A stretch of DNA of 64,000 bases, taken from NCBI GenBank assembly GCA_040506895.1, contig JBEVVY010000001.1, positions 3,271,116-3,335,115 on the forward strand, given 5' to 3'. Shown piece by piece: positions 42,832 to 52,943 of this stretch (positions within the stretch are counted from its first letter, which is position 1; each line of letters starts with the position of its first letter). The DNA comes from Sedimenticola_A sp040506895 (GTDB lineage Bacteria > Pseudomonadota > Gammaproteobacteria > Chromatiales > Chromatiaceae). The notes below the pieces were generated by a model that worked only from the letters and a program-made list of their open reading frames with translations, was not told the DNA's origin and searched no databases. A program made the position numbers and the translations under genes.

Positions 42832-44877
42832 ATGGCAAGAAGGTCTGGAAAGCGTGCGGGTGGGTCCGCGGGAAACAAGGTTGTCGTCTTTTTATCCATC
42901 GGGTTGCTGGTCACCATCGTGTTGGCCCTGTTGACCTTTGCCCATGTGGCAGAATGGGATGCCAACGACGAAGCATACCTGCTGCGCTCTGCAGAGCAGC
43001 GGGTGATTTCGCAGAAGATTGCGAAAAACGCGCTCTCCGCTGCTTCCGGTGACAAGGATGCATTCGGCCAGCTGCGTGAGTCACGTGACGGCTTCGAGCG
43101 CCTGATCGGTGAGCTCAAGCGCGGTGTTCCCCGTCTCGGTCTGCCTCCTTCACCTGCCGAGACACGCAAGGATCTCAAGGCGATGGATGACGCCTGGCTG
43201 GAGCTGCGCCAGAACGCGGACGATATTCTCTCCAACCGCGACTCCATTCTCTCGGTGCGTGAGTTCGTCAACGTGATCACCGAGTTCGTACCCCAGCTTC
43301 AAGCCCTCTCCCAGGAGGTGATCGATATCCTGGTGAGGCAGAATGCGGATCCCGCCCAGATATCCACCGCGTCCCGTCAGCTCATGCTGGCTGAGCGTAT
43401 CGACAAGAACGTGGCGAAAGTACTCGTCGGCGGCCAGGCGACGGCCGCGGCCATCGACCAGTTCAGCCGCGATGCAGACCTCTTCGGCCGGGTTCTCGAC
43501 GGTATGCTCCAGGGCAGTGATGACCTGGATATCAAAAGGATCAGGGATACCGCAGCGATCGCCAAGCTGCGTGAAGTGGCAATGCTCTTCAGCTCCGTCA
43601 ATGACCATGCGGGTGAGATCATCGAGACGGTACCCGCCGTGCTGCCGGCCCTGGAGGCCGCGAGCCGGGTAACCGATGTCTCCGACCGCGTGAACGAGCG
43701 AGCGGATCAGCTGCTCGAGGTCTATGGCCAGTCTCCGGGCCGTGTCAGTGTGTTCGGCGTCAAGGCGGGCCCGGTGATGATCACCATACTGGGTGCCCTT
43801 GCCGCGGTTTTCCTGCTGCTGCTCGGTTACTTCATGCTGATGGATGCGAAACGCCGGGAGGAGGAGAGCAAGCAGCAGAACGAGCGTAACCAGCAGGCTA
43901 TTCTGCGACTGCTCGACGAGATGGGTGACCTCGCTGATGGTGACCTGACGGTGACCGCGACGGTGACCGAGGATGTGACCGGCGCCATCGCCGACTCCAT
44001 CAACTACGCCATTGAAGCGCTGCGCAGCCTGGTAACCACGATCAACCAGACCTCCGACCAGGTCTCGTCATCGGCCCAGGAAAACCGCGCCACGGCCATG
44101 CACCTGGCGGAGGCGAGTGAGCACCAAGCGGAGCAGATCACCAGTGCCACAGACTCTATCAAGACCATGACCAGCGCCATCGACCAGATGTCGAAGGATG
44201 CAACCGATTCGGCAGAGATCGCTCAGCGCTCGGTTGAGATCGCAGGCACCGGTGCTGACACCGTACGTCGCACCATCCAGGGCATGGATACCATTCGTGA
44301 ACAGATCCAGGAGACCTCCAAGCGAATCAAGCGCCTGGGTGAGAGTTCCCAGGAGATTGGAGATATCGTTGAGCTGATTGACGATATTGCCGACCAGACC
44401 AACATTCTCGCCTTGAACGCGGCGATGCAGGCGGCCATGGCCGGTGAAGCGGGCCGCGGCTTCGCGGTGGTTGCGGACGAGGTACAGCGCCTGGCGGAAC
44501 GTTCGGGTAACGCGACCAAGCAGATCGAAGCCCTGGTTAAGACCATTCAGGCCGATACCAACGAAGCGGTGAGTTCCATGGAAGACACCACCACCGAGGT
44601 GGTCTCAGGTGCCCAGCTGGCCGAGGATGCCGGTGAGGCGCTGAAAGAGATTGAAACGGTTTCGAACCAGATCTCCGAACGAATCACCACGGTTGCTGAA
44701 TCAGCCCGTAGTCAGTCCGAAGAGGCGGTGAGAATCGATGACACCATGAGCGTCATTCAGGAGATTACCACCCAGACATCCGAGGGTACCGGCCAGACAG
44801 CGGCGGCCATTGGTACACTGGCTGATCTCGCTGACGAACTGCAGCGTTCGGTATCCGGTTTCCGTCTGCCGGAATAA
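42832..44877 (+). CDS. pilJ: Twitching motility methyl-accepting chemotaxis protein PilJ
   Basis: 681-residue receptor: short basic N-terminus, TM1 (about 16-41, VVVFLSIGLLVTIVLALLTF), a periplasmic helical region with PilJ-type domains (about 45-310), TM2 (about 314-337), a HAMP-like stretch, and a signalling domain with the hairpin tip DIADQTNILALNAAMQAAMAGEAGRGFAVVADEVQRLAERS. The AAMQAAMAGE form instead of AAIEAARAGE is characteristic of PilJ. Q/E sites for methylation exist, yet no PilK or ChpB gene follows. Confidence 0.95.
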   Translation: MARRSGKRAGGSAGNKVVVFLSIGLLVTIVLALLTFAHVAEWDANDEAYLLRSAEQRVISQKIAKNALSAASGDKDAFGQLRESRDGFERLIGELKRGVPRLGLPPSPAETRKDLKAMDDAWLELRQNADDILSNRDSILSVREFVNVITEFVPQLQALSQEVIDILVRQNADPAQISTASRQLMLAERIDKNVAKVLVGGQATAAAIDQFSRDADLFGRVLDGMLQGSDDLDIKRIRDTAAIAKLREVAMLFSSVNDHAGEIIETVPAVLPALEAASRVTDVSDRVNERADQLLEVYGQSPGRVSVFGVKAGPVMITILGALAAVFLLLLGYFMLMDAKRREEESKQQNERNQQAILRLLDEMGDLADGDLTVTATVTEDVTGAIADSINYAIEALRSLVTTINQTSDQVSSSAQENRATAMHLAEASEHQAEQITSATDSIKTMTSAIDQMSKDATDSAEIAQRSVEIAGTGADTVRRTIQGMDTIREQIQETSKRIKRLGESSQEIGDIVELIDDIADQTNILALNAAMQAAMAGEAGRGFAVVADEVQRLAERSGNATKQIEALVKTIQADTNEAVSSMEDTTTEVVSGAQLAEDAGEALKEIETVSNQISERITTVAESARSQSEEAVRIDDTMSVIQEITTQTSEGTGQTAAAIGTLADLADELQRSVSGFRLPE

Positions 44878-44964
44878 GGCCGGGTGGCATAAGGAATAAT
44901 TGACCGGGCGTGTGAAACCTGTCGGACACGGGTGTAAGCATGCTTCAGGAGCGGAAGATCCGGT

Positions 44965-47900
44965 ATGAGCGAGGCTCAAGATTACAGTACGCTTAAATGG
45001 ATCAGGGGGGAGTTGGACTCGTCCCTGGCGACTGCCAGACGTGCACTCGATGATTACTTCGAGGAGGTCGGCGACAGCGAGGAGCTGATCGGCGAGTGCA
45101 TCCAGCACCTGCACCAGGTGCTCGGTACACTGCAGATGGTGCAGATTTACGGCGCCGCCATGCTGGCCGAGGAGATGGAGCAGGTCGCCATCGCGTTGCG
45201 GGACAACAAGCTCACCCGTCGCGAGGAGGCTGCAGAGGCGTTGATGCTGGGTCTTATCCAGCTCTCCGACTACCTCGAGAAGCTCGAGTCGGGTACGCAG
45301 GACCAGCCAATACTGATCCTGCCCATTCTGAATGAACTCAGGGCGACACGCGACGCGGCGCTCTTCTCCGAGGTGGCACTGTTCGCCCCCGAGCTCGAGA
45401 GCAAACTCGCATCGGCCGAGGTGGAGGGCGAACCCAACCCGGAACTCGGCACCTTCACCAAGGGGATCCGGCTCAATTTTCACCGCGGCCTCCTCGACTG
45501 GTTCCGCAAGACCGATATACGGGGTGGCCTGGAGCGTATCGGAGAGGTCTTCTCCCAGATTGAATCCAGCGCAGGGACAGAGCAGGTCAGACGGCTGTTC
45601 AAGGTCGGTGGGGTACTTGTTTCGGCCCTGGCCGATGGCAGCCTGGAGTCGGGTATTGCCACCGAGCGCCTGATGGGCAAGATCGATCGTGAGATCAAGC
45701 GTCTCATCGACCAGGGCGAGGCGTCCTGGGCAGAGGCCCCCGCCAACGACCTGCTGAAGAACCTGCTCTACTACACCGCCCGTGCCGATTCCTCGAATCC
45801 AGGAGTGGCCGAGATCAAGGCCGCATACGGCCTCGATAACAGCCTGGTCAGCCAGGCCGATATCGAAGAGGGGCGCGAGGTGCTTCAGGCACCCTCCCAG
45901 GACCTGCTCAACTCCGTTCGCAGCGCCATCTCGGCAGACCTGACCACTATCAAGGACGGCGTGGACCTCTTTATCCGCACCGGTACCGAGGATGCCCAGC
46001 GGCTCAAGAGCGTCGAAGAGCTGATGCACAAGCTTGCCGATACCCTCGGCATGGTGGGGCAGGGCGGATTGCGCCAACGGCTCAAACGCCAGGCCGACTG
46101 GATCGGCGAGGTGGTGAGCAGCGGCTCGTCACCACAGGACCAGGAACTGATGTCCCTGGCAGCCGATATCCTCTATATAGAGACATCCCTGGACAACCTC
46201 TCCGTTGCGCGTCGTCATGACCACTGGTTGAAACGGCCCGAGTTGTCGGAACTGCTGCCCGATCTGCCGGAAGGCGAATTCGATCGTCTCGTGGATTCGG
46301 TTCTGCACGAGTCCGGGGTCGACATGGCGAAGAACAAGGAGTCGGTGGTCGCTTTCCTTGCCGATCCCGCGTCCAGTGAACTGCTGGCCAATGTGCCCGA
46401 GCGCTTCACCTCCATGGCCGGTGCCTTCCGCATACTGCAGCTTGAAGAGGCGGCACGGATTCTCGATGCACTGTCCGACTACGTACAGCATTACCTGATG
46501 GAATCAGAGTTGGTGCCCGACGCTGAACGGCTCAACCTGTTTGCCGATGCGGTGACCAGCATCGAGTACTTCATGGAAGCGGTCACCGAGGGGCGCGGTA
46601 TCCACTCGGAGATCCTGGATGTTGCCAGGGAAGCCATCGAGCAGCTGGGTGTTACCGTCGAGCATCCCGAGCCGGAGCCTGCCGTCGAGGAGGCAGAGGC
46701 GGTCGAAGAGGCTCCGGAAGCGCTGTTGGAGATCGATACAGAGTCCTTGGCCGAAGAGCCTTTCGAGCTCGAAGTGCAACCCGAGGCGGTACCCGAGCCG
46801 ATCCCCTCCGCCGAGAAGCCTCCCCTGGAGGACATCGATCCTGAAATCCTCGACATCTTCATTGAAGAGGCACGGGAGGAGCTGGCGGTTATCCAGGAGT
46901 ACCTGCCCCGCTGGCACGCCGATCACGGCGACATGGATGCCCTCTCCACCTTCCGCCGCTCGTTCCATACCCTGAAGGGTAGCGGGCGCCTGGTCGGTGC
47001 CATGACCATCGGCGAATTCGCCTGGTCGATCGAGAACATGCTCAACAGGGTGATCGATGAGACCGTTCCCATTTCACCCGAACTGCTCGGCCTGCTGGAA
47101 GAGTCGGCCGCGGTCATTCCGGAACTGATCGACTGCCAGGAGCAGGGCACCAACCCGCAGGCGGATGTCGATAGCCTGATGGAGCGTGCCTTCCAGCTGG
47201 CAGATCCCAACTACAAGCCGTCGCCTGCCGCGCCCGCGGTCGAGCCAGAGGAAGCCCCCGTTGAGGCTGTCGAAGCGGAAGAGCCGACGGCCGAAGTCGT
47301 GCCGTTCCCTGCCGAGGAGGCTGCTGAAGCAGCGGAGCCCGAGCCGCCCGTGTCGATGGATGAGGGGCTGCTCGAGATCTTCAGCGCAGAGTCGAGAACC
47401 CATATCGATACCCTGCGGGGATTCGTGGAGGCGTGCAGCAGTGACCCGCTGGCCTGCCGTATAGATGGCGAACTCTCCCGCGCCCTGCATACCCTTCACG
47501 GCAGTGCCCACATGGCCGACTACACCCCCATGGCCGAGATCAGCTCGGATATGGAGGCCCTGGTCAACGCACTGGTCGATCGCCATGCAGTGGCGGACGA
47601 GGACTTCCTCTCCCTGGTGGCACGCAGTTGCGGGCTGTTCGACGCGTTTCTTTCCGTGATCAATGTTGCGGGCGCAGAGCTGCCGGAATGGGCCGGTTTT
47701 CACGAGGAGATCAAGCAGAGGCAGCAGGCACTGGAGAGTGTCGTCACCGCCGAAGAGGCGGCTGCCGAGACGGCGTGGGAGGCCGAGGCGGCTGAAGAGC
47801 TGGCGGTTGGCGAAGAGGCGATAATTGCCGAGGAGCTGCCCGAAGAAGAGGAACAGATTGAACTTGCCGGCGAGGCACTTGAGGTGGGCGAGCCCCTCGA

Positions 47901-50775
47901 TATGGTGTCGCTGGGCGAAGAAGAGCTGCCAGCCGGCGAACCGGTTGGGATTGAGACTGAAGAGACCCTCGCGTTCGAGGAGATCGCTGAACCCGAAGCG
48001 CTGCTGGAAGAAGAGATAACCGAAATGCCCCCGCTCGAGGAGGCGGAACCTGCAGAGGTTCCCGCAGCCGAGGCAGGGGCAGCGGAAGAGATTTCCGAAG
48101 CGTTGGAGTCCGAAGAGGTCGAACTCGCTGCCGCTGTCGAAGTGGCCGAGGTGGTCGAGGCGGAAGCATTTGAAGTCCCCGAGGCAGAGGAGCTCCCTGA
48201 ACCGGTAGAGATGGAGCCGGAGGCCGCAGTCGAAGAGGCGGCTGAGGAAGCAGTCCAAGAGATGCTGGAGCCGGAACCCGAGGCGCCTGAAGCCGAACCG
48301 GCAGAGGCGGCGGCCGATACCGATTTTGTCACCATCGAGGCTGATCCCGAACTGCTTGAGATCTTCCTGGAGGAGGCGAGGGAGCTGATCGAATCTTCCC
48401 AGAACGCCTTCCAGACCTGGCAACAGCACCCCGCCAGCAGCGAGCCGGTTGCTGATCTCGAACGTACCCTGCACACCCTGAAGGGCGGTGCGCGACTGGC
48501 CGGGGCCATGCCCATCGGCGATCTCAGTCACGCCTTCGAGTCACTCCTCACGGGTGTGGATCACGGCCGGATCGAGGCAACCCCGGAGGTGCTGGATCTC
48601 TCCCAGCAGGTGATCGACCGCCTCGCCGAACAGGCCGACGAATTGAAGCATGGCCCCAGGTTGCGCCGTGCCGATGACCTGGTGGAGCGCCTGGAGCAGG
48701 TGTTCACCGTAGACCAGTCCCTGGCCCAACCCGCGCCTGAAGAGCGGATTGAAGCCGAACCCGAGCCCGAGGTCCAGGCGCCCCCGCCGGAAGAGGTTGC
48801 AGCTGCTGTGGCCGAGGTGGAAGAGGTACCTGCCCCGGTTGAGGAACCGGCGCAGCCGCCGATACCTGACAGGGTGGCCGAGGCCGCTGCGGTGTCGGAA
48901 GAACCCCAGGAGGTTCCGGCGAGGAAATTCCCCAGCCGTGGCCGCGAGCAGGTGAGGGTGCAGTCGGAGCTGCTCGACAGGCTGGTCAACAACGCCGGCG
49001 AGGTCAGTATCTACCGTTCCCGCCTCGAACAGCAGAATGTCGACCTCGGCTTCAACCTCTCCGAGCTCGAGCAGACCGTCGACCGACTGCGCGAACAGCT
49101 GCGTCACCTGGAGATCGAGACCGAGGCGCAGATCCTGTTCCGCTACGAGAAGGACAAGGAGGAGGGCCGGGAGATCGACGAGTCGTTCGACCCCCTCGAG
49201 CTGGACCGTTTCTCCACCATGCAGCAGCTGTCGCGAAGCCTGATAGAGACAGTCAACGACCTTGCCAACATCAAGGACTACCTCGGTGATCAGCACCGCG
49301 AGACGGAGACCCTGCTGCTGCAGCAGTCCCGCCTCGCCACCGATCTCCAGGATGGCCTGCTGCGTACCCGCATGGTGCCCTTCGCACAGGTTGTGCCGAG
49401 GCTGCACAGGGTGATCCGTCAGACCTGTAACCCGGTGGGCAAGAAAGCGGCCCTGGAAGTGCAGGGGGCCGAAGGCGAACTCGACAGGGGTATCCTCGAT
49501 CGCATGATCGGGCCCCTCGAGCATATCCTGCGAAACGCAGTCTCCCACGGTATCGAGACACCGCAACGGCGCCAGGAGGTTGGCAAACCCGAAGCCGGCA
49601 GGATCCAGTTCACCCTGCAGCGCGAGGGCAACGACGTGCTGCTGACCGTCAGCGATGACGGTGCAGGCATCAAGGTGGAGGCGATCCGCCAGAAAGCGAT
49701 CGAACAGGGTATCCTGGATCCCAATGCGGATGTCACGGACAACGATGTGCTGCAGTTTGTACTGGAGCACGGTTTCAGCACCGCGGACGAGGTGACCCAG
49801 ATCGCCGGTCGCGGCGTGGGCCTCGACGTGGTGGTGAGCGAGGTGAAGCAGCTGGGCGGCTCCCTGGATATCCAGTCCGAACCGGGGCAGGGCACCAGTT
49901 TCATCATCCGCCTGCCACTCACGCTGGCCATTGCGGATGCCATGATGGTGGAGCTCAACGAAGAGGTATTCGCCATTCCCCACGTCAGTATCGAGGGCGT
50001 GGTGCGCATCTCCTATAACGAGCTCCAGGCCTGCTACAGCGGTACCCAGAAAAGTTACAGCTACGCGGGGCAGGAGTACCAGGTCCGTAACCTCGGCGGT
50101 ATGCTCGGCTATGGCCATGGGAAGGTGCAGGAACAGCGCAAGTGGTTCCCGCTGCTGCTGATCCGGGCCGGTGAGCACCATGTCGCGCTGCAGGTGGACA
50201 ACCTGCTGGGCAACCGCCAGATCGTGGTCAAGTCGGTTGGCCCGCAGTTGAGCACGGTGCGCTGGATCTCGGGCGGCACCATCCTGGGTGATGGGCGCGT
50301 GGCCCTGATTCTCGACGTCACCGCGCTGGTACGCATGGATGTGGCTCACACCGCGGTGGCACCCGTGGAGGCGATCGAAGAGGATCGCGAACCCGGTTTC
50401 GGGCGCATGGTCATGGTGGTGGACGACTCGATTACGGTGCGCAAGGTCACCGGTCGCCTGCTGGAACGTCACGGCATGATCGTGGTGACCGCAAAGGATG
50501 GCGTGGACGCCGTTGCCCAGCTGCAGGATCACCGTCCGGATATCATGCTGCTGGATATCGAGATGCCGCGCATGGACGGCTACGAGCTTGCCAGGCATAT
50601 GCGCAACTCGGAGGAACTGCGCGATATACCGATCATCATGATCACTTCCCGTACCGGTGAGAAACACCGTAACCTTGCCATGGAGCTCGGTGTCAAACGT
50701 TACCTCGGAAAGCCCTACCAGGAGAGTGACCTGTTGGAGAATATCAACTCAGTGCTGCTTGAGGAGGCGCAATGA
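44965..50775 (+). CDS. chpA: Hybrid chemotaxis histidine kinase ChpA (CheA-like, multi-Hpt)
   Basis: 1936-residue core kinase of the Pil-Chp system. The N-terminal part has degenerate Hpt-like modules (HLHQVLGTLQ with H48). Canonical Hpt motifs follow at H668 (HTLKGSGRL), H842 (HTLHGSAHM) and H1170 (HTLKGGARL), separated by Glu/Ala/Val-rich linkers, most extreme at about 940-1130. Then come dimerisation, CheA-type ATPase (EHILRNAVSHGIE near 1520, DDGAGI, GRGVGLDVV), a CheW-like domain (about 1665-1800) and a C-terminal receiver with D near 1864 (LLDIEMPRMDGYE). Pseudomonas ChpA is longer (about 2470 residues) with more phosphotransfer domains. Phosphorylates PilG and PilH. Overlaps the next CheW gene by 4 bases. 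Confidence 0.95.
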   Translation: MSEAQDYSTLKWIRGELDSSLATARRALDDYFEEVGDSEELIGECIQHLHQVLGTLQMVQIYGAAMLAEEMEQVAIALRDNKLTRREEAAEALMLGLIQLSDYLEKLESGTQDQPILILPILNELRATRDAALFSEVALFAPELESKLASAEVEGEPNPELGTFTKGIRLNFHRGLLDWFRKTDIRGGLERIGEVFSQIESSAGTEQVRRLFKVGGVLVSALADGSLESGIATERLMGKIDREIKRLIDQGEASWAEAPANDLLKNLLYYTARADSSNPGVAEIKAAYGLDNSLVSQADIEEGREVLQAPSQDLLNSVRSAISADLTTIKDGVDLFIRTGTEDAQRLKSVEELMHKLADTLGMVGQGGLRQRLKRQADWIGEVVSSGSSPQDQELMSLAADILYIETSLDNLSVARRHDHWLKRPELSELLPDLPEGEFDRLVDSVLHESGVDMAKNKESVVAFLADPASSELLANVPERFTSMAGAFRILQLEEAARILDALSDYVQHYLMESELVPDAERLNLFADAVTSIEYFMEAVTEGRGIHSEILDVAREAIEQLGVTVEHPEPEPAVEEAEAVEEAPEALLEIDTESLAEEPFELEVQPEAVPEPIPSAEKPPLEDIDPEILDIFIEEAREELAVIQEYLPRWHADHGDMDALSTFRRSFHTLKGSGRLVGAMTIGEFAWSIENMLNRVIDETVPISPELLGLLEESAAVIPELIDCQEQGTNPQADVDSLMERAFQLADPNYKPSPAAPAVEPEEAPVEAVEAEEPTAEVVPFPAEEAAEAAEPEPPVSMDEGLLEIFSAESRTHIDTLRGFVEACSSDPLACRIDGELSRALHTLHGSAHMADYTPMAEISSDMEALVNALVDRHAVADEDFLSLVARSCGLFDAFLSVINVAGAELPEWAGFHEEIKQRQQALESVVTAEEAAAETAWEAEAAEELAVGEEAIIAEELPEEEEQIELAGEALEVGEPLDMVSLGEEELPAGEPVGIETEETLAFEEIAEPEALLEEEITEMPPLEEAEPAEVPAAEAGAAEEISEALESEEVELAAAVEVAEVVEAEAFEVPEAEELPEPVEMEPEAAVEEAAEEAVQEMLEPEPEAPEAEPAEAAADTDFVTIEADPELLEIFLEEARELIESSQNAFQTWQQHPASSEPVADLERTLHTLKGGARLAGAMPIGDLSHAFESLLTGVDHGRIEATPEVLDLSQQVIDRLAEQADELKHGPRLRRADDLVERLEQVFTVDQSLAQPAPEERIEAEPEPEVQAPPPEEVAAAVAEVEEVPAPVEEPAQPPIPDRVAEAAAVSEEPQEVPARKFPSRGREQVRVQSELLDRLVNNAGEVSIYRSRLEQQNVDLGFNLSELEQTVDRLREQLRHLEIETEAQILFRYEKDKEEGREIDESFDPLELDRFSTMQQLSRSLIETVNDLANIKDYLGDQHRETETLLLQQSRLATDLQDGLLRTRMVPFAQVVPRLHRVIRQTCNPVGKKAALEVQGAEGELDRGILDRMIGPLEHILRNAVSHGIETPQRRQEVGKPEAGRIQFTLQREGNDVLLTVSDDGAGIKVEAIRQKAIEQGILDPNADVTDNDVLQFVLEHGFSTADEVTQIAGRGVGLDVVVSEVKQLGGSLDIQSEPGQGTSFIIRLPLTLAIADAMMVELNEEVFAIPHVSIEGVVRISYNELQACYSGTQKSYSYAGQEYQVRNLGGMLGYGHGKVQEQRKWFPLLLIRAGEHHVALQVDNLLGNRQIVVKSVGPQLSTVRWISGGTILGDGRVALILDVTALVRMDVAHTAVAPVEAIEEDREPGFGRMVMVVDDSITVRKVTGRLLERHGMIVVTAKDGVDAVAQLQDHRPDIMLLDIEMPRMDGYELARHMRNSEELRDIPIIMITSRTGEKHRNLAMELGVKRYLGKPYQESDLLENINSVLLEEAQ

Positions 50776-51236
50776 GCACCACAACCACCTCAGAAGTCCG
50801 CGGTGTGCTGCTCCCGTTGCGAACCGGCCAGCTGCTGCTGCCCAACGCCACCGTATCCGAGGTGGTGGGTTATACGCCACCCGAGTCTCACAGCGACGAT
50901 GCACCCGATTGGCTGCTGGGCAGTATCTCGTGGCGGCAGCAGATGCTGCCCCTGGTCTCCTTCGAAGTGCTGGCCGGCTCTCCCCGGGAAGAGGTGGGCC
51001 ACCGTGCACGAATTGCCATCTGCAACACCCTCAATGGCAACCCGAAGCGTCCCTATATCGGCCTGGTGCTCAAAGCGATTCCCCACCTGGTGAAGGTGAC
51101 CGAGGATAGCATCACCCCTCTCGATGACGAGGCCAAGGGAGAGATGATCCTCTCCAGGGTGGAGATTGCCGGCCAGGAGGCGTGGATCCCTGACCTCGAT
51201 GCCCTGGAGATGGCCCTCGGCGATCTGCTGGACTGA
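50772..51236 (+). CDS. Second CheW-like protein, ChpC-like
   Basis: 154-residue single CheW-like domain: GVLLPLRTGQLLLPNATVSEVVGYTPPE then WLLGSISWRQQMLPLVSFEVLAG. It is coupled to chpA by ATGA overlap. In P. aeruginosa ChpC is a second CheW-like adaptor downstream of chpA; this gene is the best match by position and fold. Ends convergently with rsmE, 13 bases apart. Confidence 0.85.
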   Translation: MSTTTTSEVRGVLLPLRTGQLLLPNATVSEVVGYTPPESHSDDAPDWLLGSISWRQQMLPLVSFEVLAGSPREEVGHRARIAICNTLNGNPKRPYIGLVLKAIPHLVKVTEDSITPLDDEAKGEMILSRVEIAGQEAWIPDLDALEMALGDLLD

Positions 51237-51249
51237 TCTTCCGAAGTCG

Positions 51250-51981
51250 TTAACTGAAATCCCCCCACAGGGTCTGGATGGCGGCAATGGCTGCCAGCGG
51301 GGCTGTCTCTGTCCTCAATACCCTGGGTCCCATTCTCACCCCGGTGAAGCCGCTCCTCAGGGCAAGGCTGCGCTCCGCTTCCGACACGCCTCCCTCTGGA
51401 CCCACCAGCAGGCGGATTCCGGCGCCAGGGCCTGGCAGTTGTCCCAGGCTCTGTTGCGCACGGTGATCCAGCAGCAAACCGGACAGGTGAGCGCTGGATT
51501 CGATCCAGTCATCGACCTTCATTACGTCGTTGAGTTGTGGAACATAGCGTCGCCCCGACTGTTCGCAGGCCGATATGGCCACCTGTCGCCAATGGCTGCA
51601 CCGCTTCTGCATCCGCTCGCCTGAGAGGCGGACCACGCAGTGTTCGGTGATCAACGGCGTGATCTCCGTGACTCCCAGTTCGACCGCCTTCTGAATCGCG
51701 AAATCCATGCGCTCGCCCTTGGAGATACCGATGCCGAGGCTGATGGTGAGCACCGGCTCGGGCTCAAGCTCCCCCCGTGCGAGGATCTCGATGTCGGCTG
51801 TCCGTTTTCCTGCAGTGGAGATACGGGCCTCGTAATCACGGCCATCGCCGTTGAACAGGGTGAGTTCGGCTCCCGTCTTCAGGCGCAGCACCTTCAGCAG
51901 GTGATGGGATGGCCCCTCCTCCAGGGTGATCGGGACGCCTGGAGAGAGGGGTTGCTGGGTGTATATCCGGTGTTCTCGCAT
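51250..51981 (-). CDS. rsmE: 16S rRNA (uracil-1498-N3)-methyltransferase RsmE
   Basis: SPOUT-family enzyme of 243 residues: N-terminal PUA-like part (HHLLKVLRLKTGAELTLFNGDGRDYEARI), then the SAM-binding knot with LLVGPEGGVSEAERSLALRSGFTGVRMGPRVLRTETAPLAA. Methylates U1498 of 16S rRNA using SAM. It lies last after metK-ahcY-metF, 19 bases from metF, so a SAM consumer is on the SAM-cycle strand. Confidence 0.95.
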   Translation of the reverse strand: MREHRIYTQQPLSPGVPITLEEGPSHHLLKVLRLKTGAELTLFNGDGRDYEARISTAGKRTADIEILARGELEPEPVLTISLGIGISKGERMDFAIQKAVELGVTEITPLITEHCVVRLSGERMQKRCSHWRQVAISACEQSGRRYVPQLNDVMKVDDWIESSAHLSGLLLDHRAQQSLGQLPGPGAGIRLLVGPEGGVSEAERSLALRSGFTGVRMGPRVLRTETAPLAAIAAIQTLWGDFS

Positions 51982-52000
51982 GGGTTGCCGGCGAATGACG

Positions 52001-52858
52001 TCAGTTTGAAAGTCCCAGGTTGTTCCAGATCCTCAGCGACGGTGCGGCCTGGTTCATGGTGTAGAAGTGCAGGCCGGGGGCACCCTGTTGCAGCAGTGAC
52101 TCGCACATCGAGGTCACCACATCGGCACCGAACGCCCTGATGCTTTCGACATCGTCCCCGAAGCCTTCCAGGCGCTTGCGGATCCAGCGGGGTATCTCCG
52201 CACCGCAGGCATCCGAGAAGCGGGCCAGGTTGGAGTAATTGGTGATCGGCATGATGCCGGGCACGATGGGAATATCCAGGCCGAGCTTTTCGCAGCTATC
52301 CACGAAGCGGTAATAGGCATCGGGGTTGTAGAAGTACTGGGTGATGGCGGCGTTGGCGCCTGCTTCCACCTTGCGCTTGAAATTGAGCAGGTCTGACTCG
52401 GCGCTGGGTGCCTGGGGGTGGAATTCAGGGTAGGCGGCCACTTCGATATGGAAGTGATCACCAAACTGTTCGCGGATAAGGGCGACCAGTTCGTTGGCGA
52501 AGTTGAGCTCACCCAGGCCACCAAGGCCGGCGCCGGAAGGCAGGTCGCCGCGCAGGGCAACCACGCGGTGAATGCCCTCGTCCTTGTAGTACTGAAGGAT
52601 CTCGATGATCTCCTCGCGACTGCTGCCGATGCAGGAGAGGTGAGGTGCGGTGTCGAGATTCTGGGCATTGAGCCAGGCGACACTCTGGAAAGTGCGATCC
52701 TGGGTCGAGCCGCCCGCGCCGTAGGTGACCGAGAAGTAGAGAGGGTTTACGGTCGCCAGCTCTGTTACATTGGCCTGCATCTTCTCCATGCCCGCCTCGG
52801 TCTTGGGCGGAAACAGTTCGAAGCTGAAGGTCTTCTCATATTGTTTCTGTGATTTCAT
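52001..52858 (-). CDS. metF: 5,10-methylenetetrahydrofolate reductase
   Basis: FAD enzyme (285 residues) that supplies 5-methyl-THF for methionine synthesis. FSFELFPPKTEAGMEKM carries the catalytic glutamate. SVTYGAGGSTQDRT, HLSCIGSSREEI, VVALRGDLP and QYFYNPDAYYRFVD are conserved barrel blocks. Follows ahcY by 85 bases on the same strand and so may share the SAH riboswitch transcript. Confidence 0.96.
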   Translation of the reverse strand: MKSQKQYEKTFSFELFPPKTEAGMEKMQANVTELATVNPLYFSVTYGAGGSTQDRTFQSVAWLNAQNLDTAPHLSCIGSSREEIIEILQYYKDEGIHRVVALRGDLPSGAGLGGLGELNFANELVALIREQFGDHFHIEVAAYPEFHPQAPSAESDLLNFKRKVEAGANAAITQYFYNPDAYYRFVDSCEKLGLDIPIVPGIMPITNYSNLARFSDACGAEIPRWIRKRLEGFGDDVESIRAFGADVVTSMCESLLQQGAPGLHFYTMNQAAPSLRIWNNLGLSN

Positions 52859-52943
52859 GGGCGTCCCCTGTATCTCCGGACGTCATGGCCCGAACCCCGA
52901 AGCGGTATCTGCTTGGGGTTCGGGCATAACAGCCGGTATCGGA

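Noticed and set aside
48541..50667. Long open frame of 708 codons on the minus strand inside chpA
   Set aside because: It is a shadow of the GC-rich chpA coding strand: no domain motifs and composition rich in H, Q, L and D as expected from antisense of CheA-type sequence.
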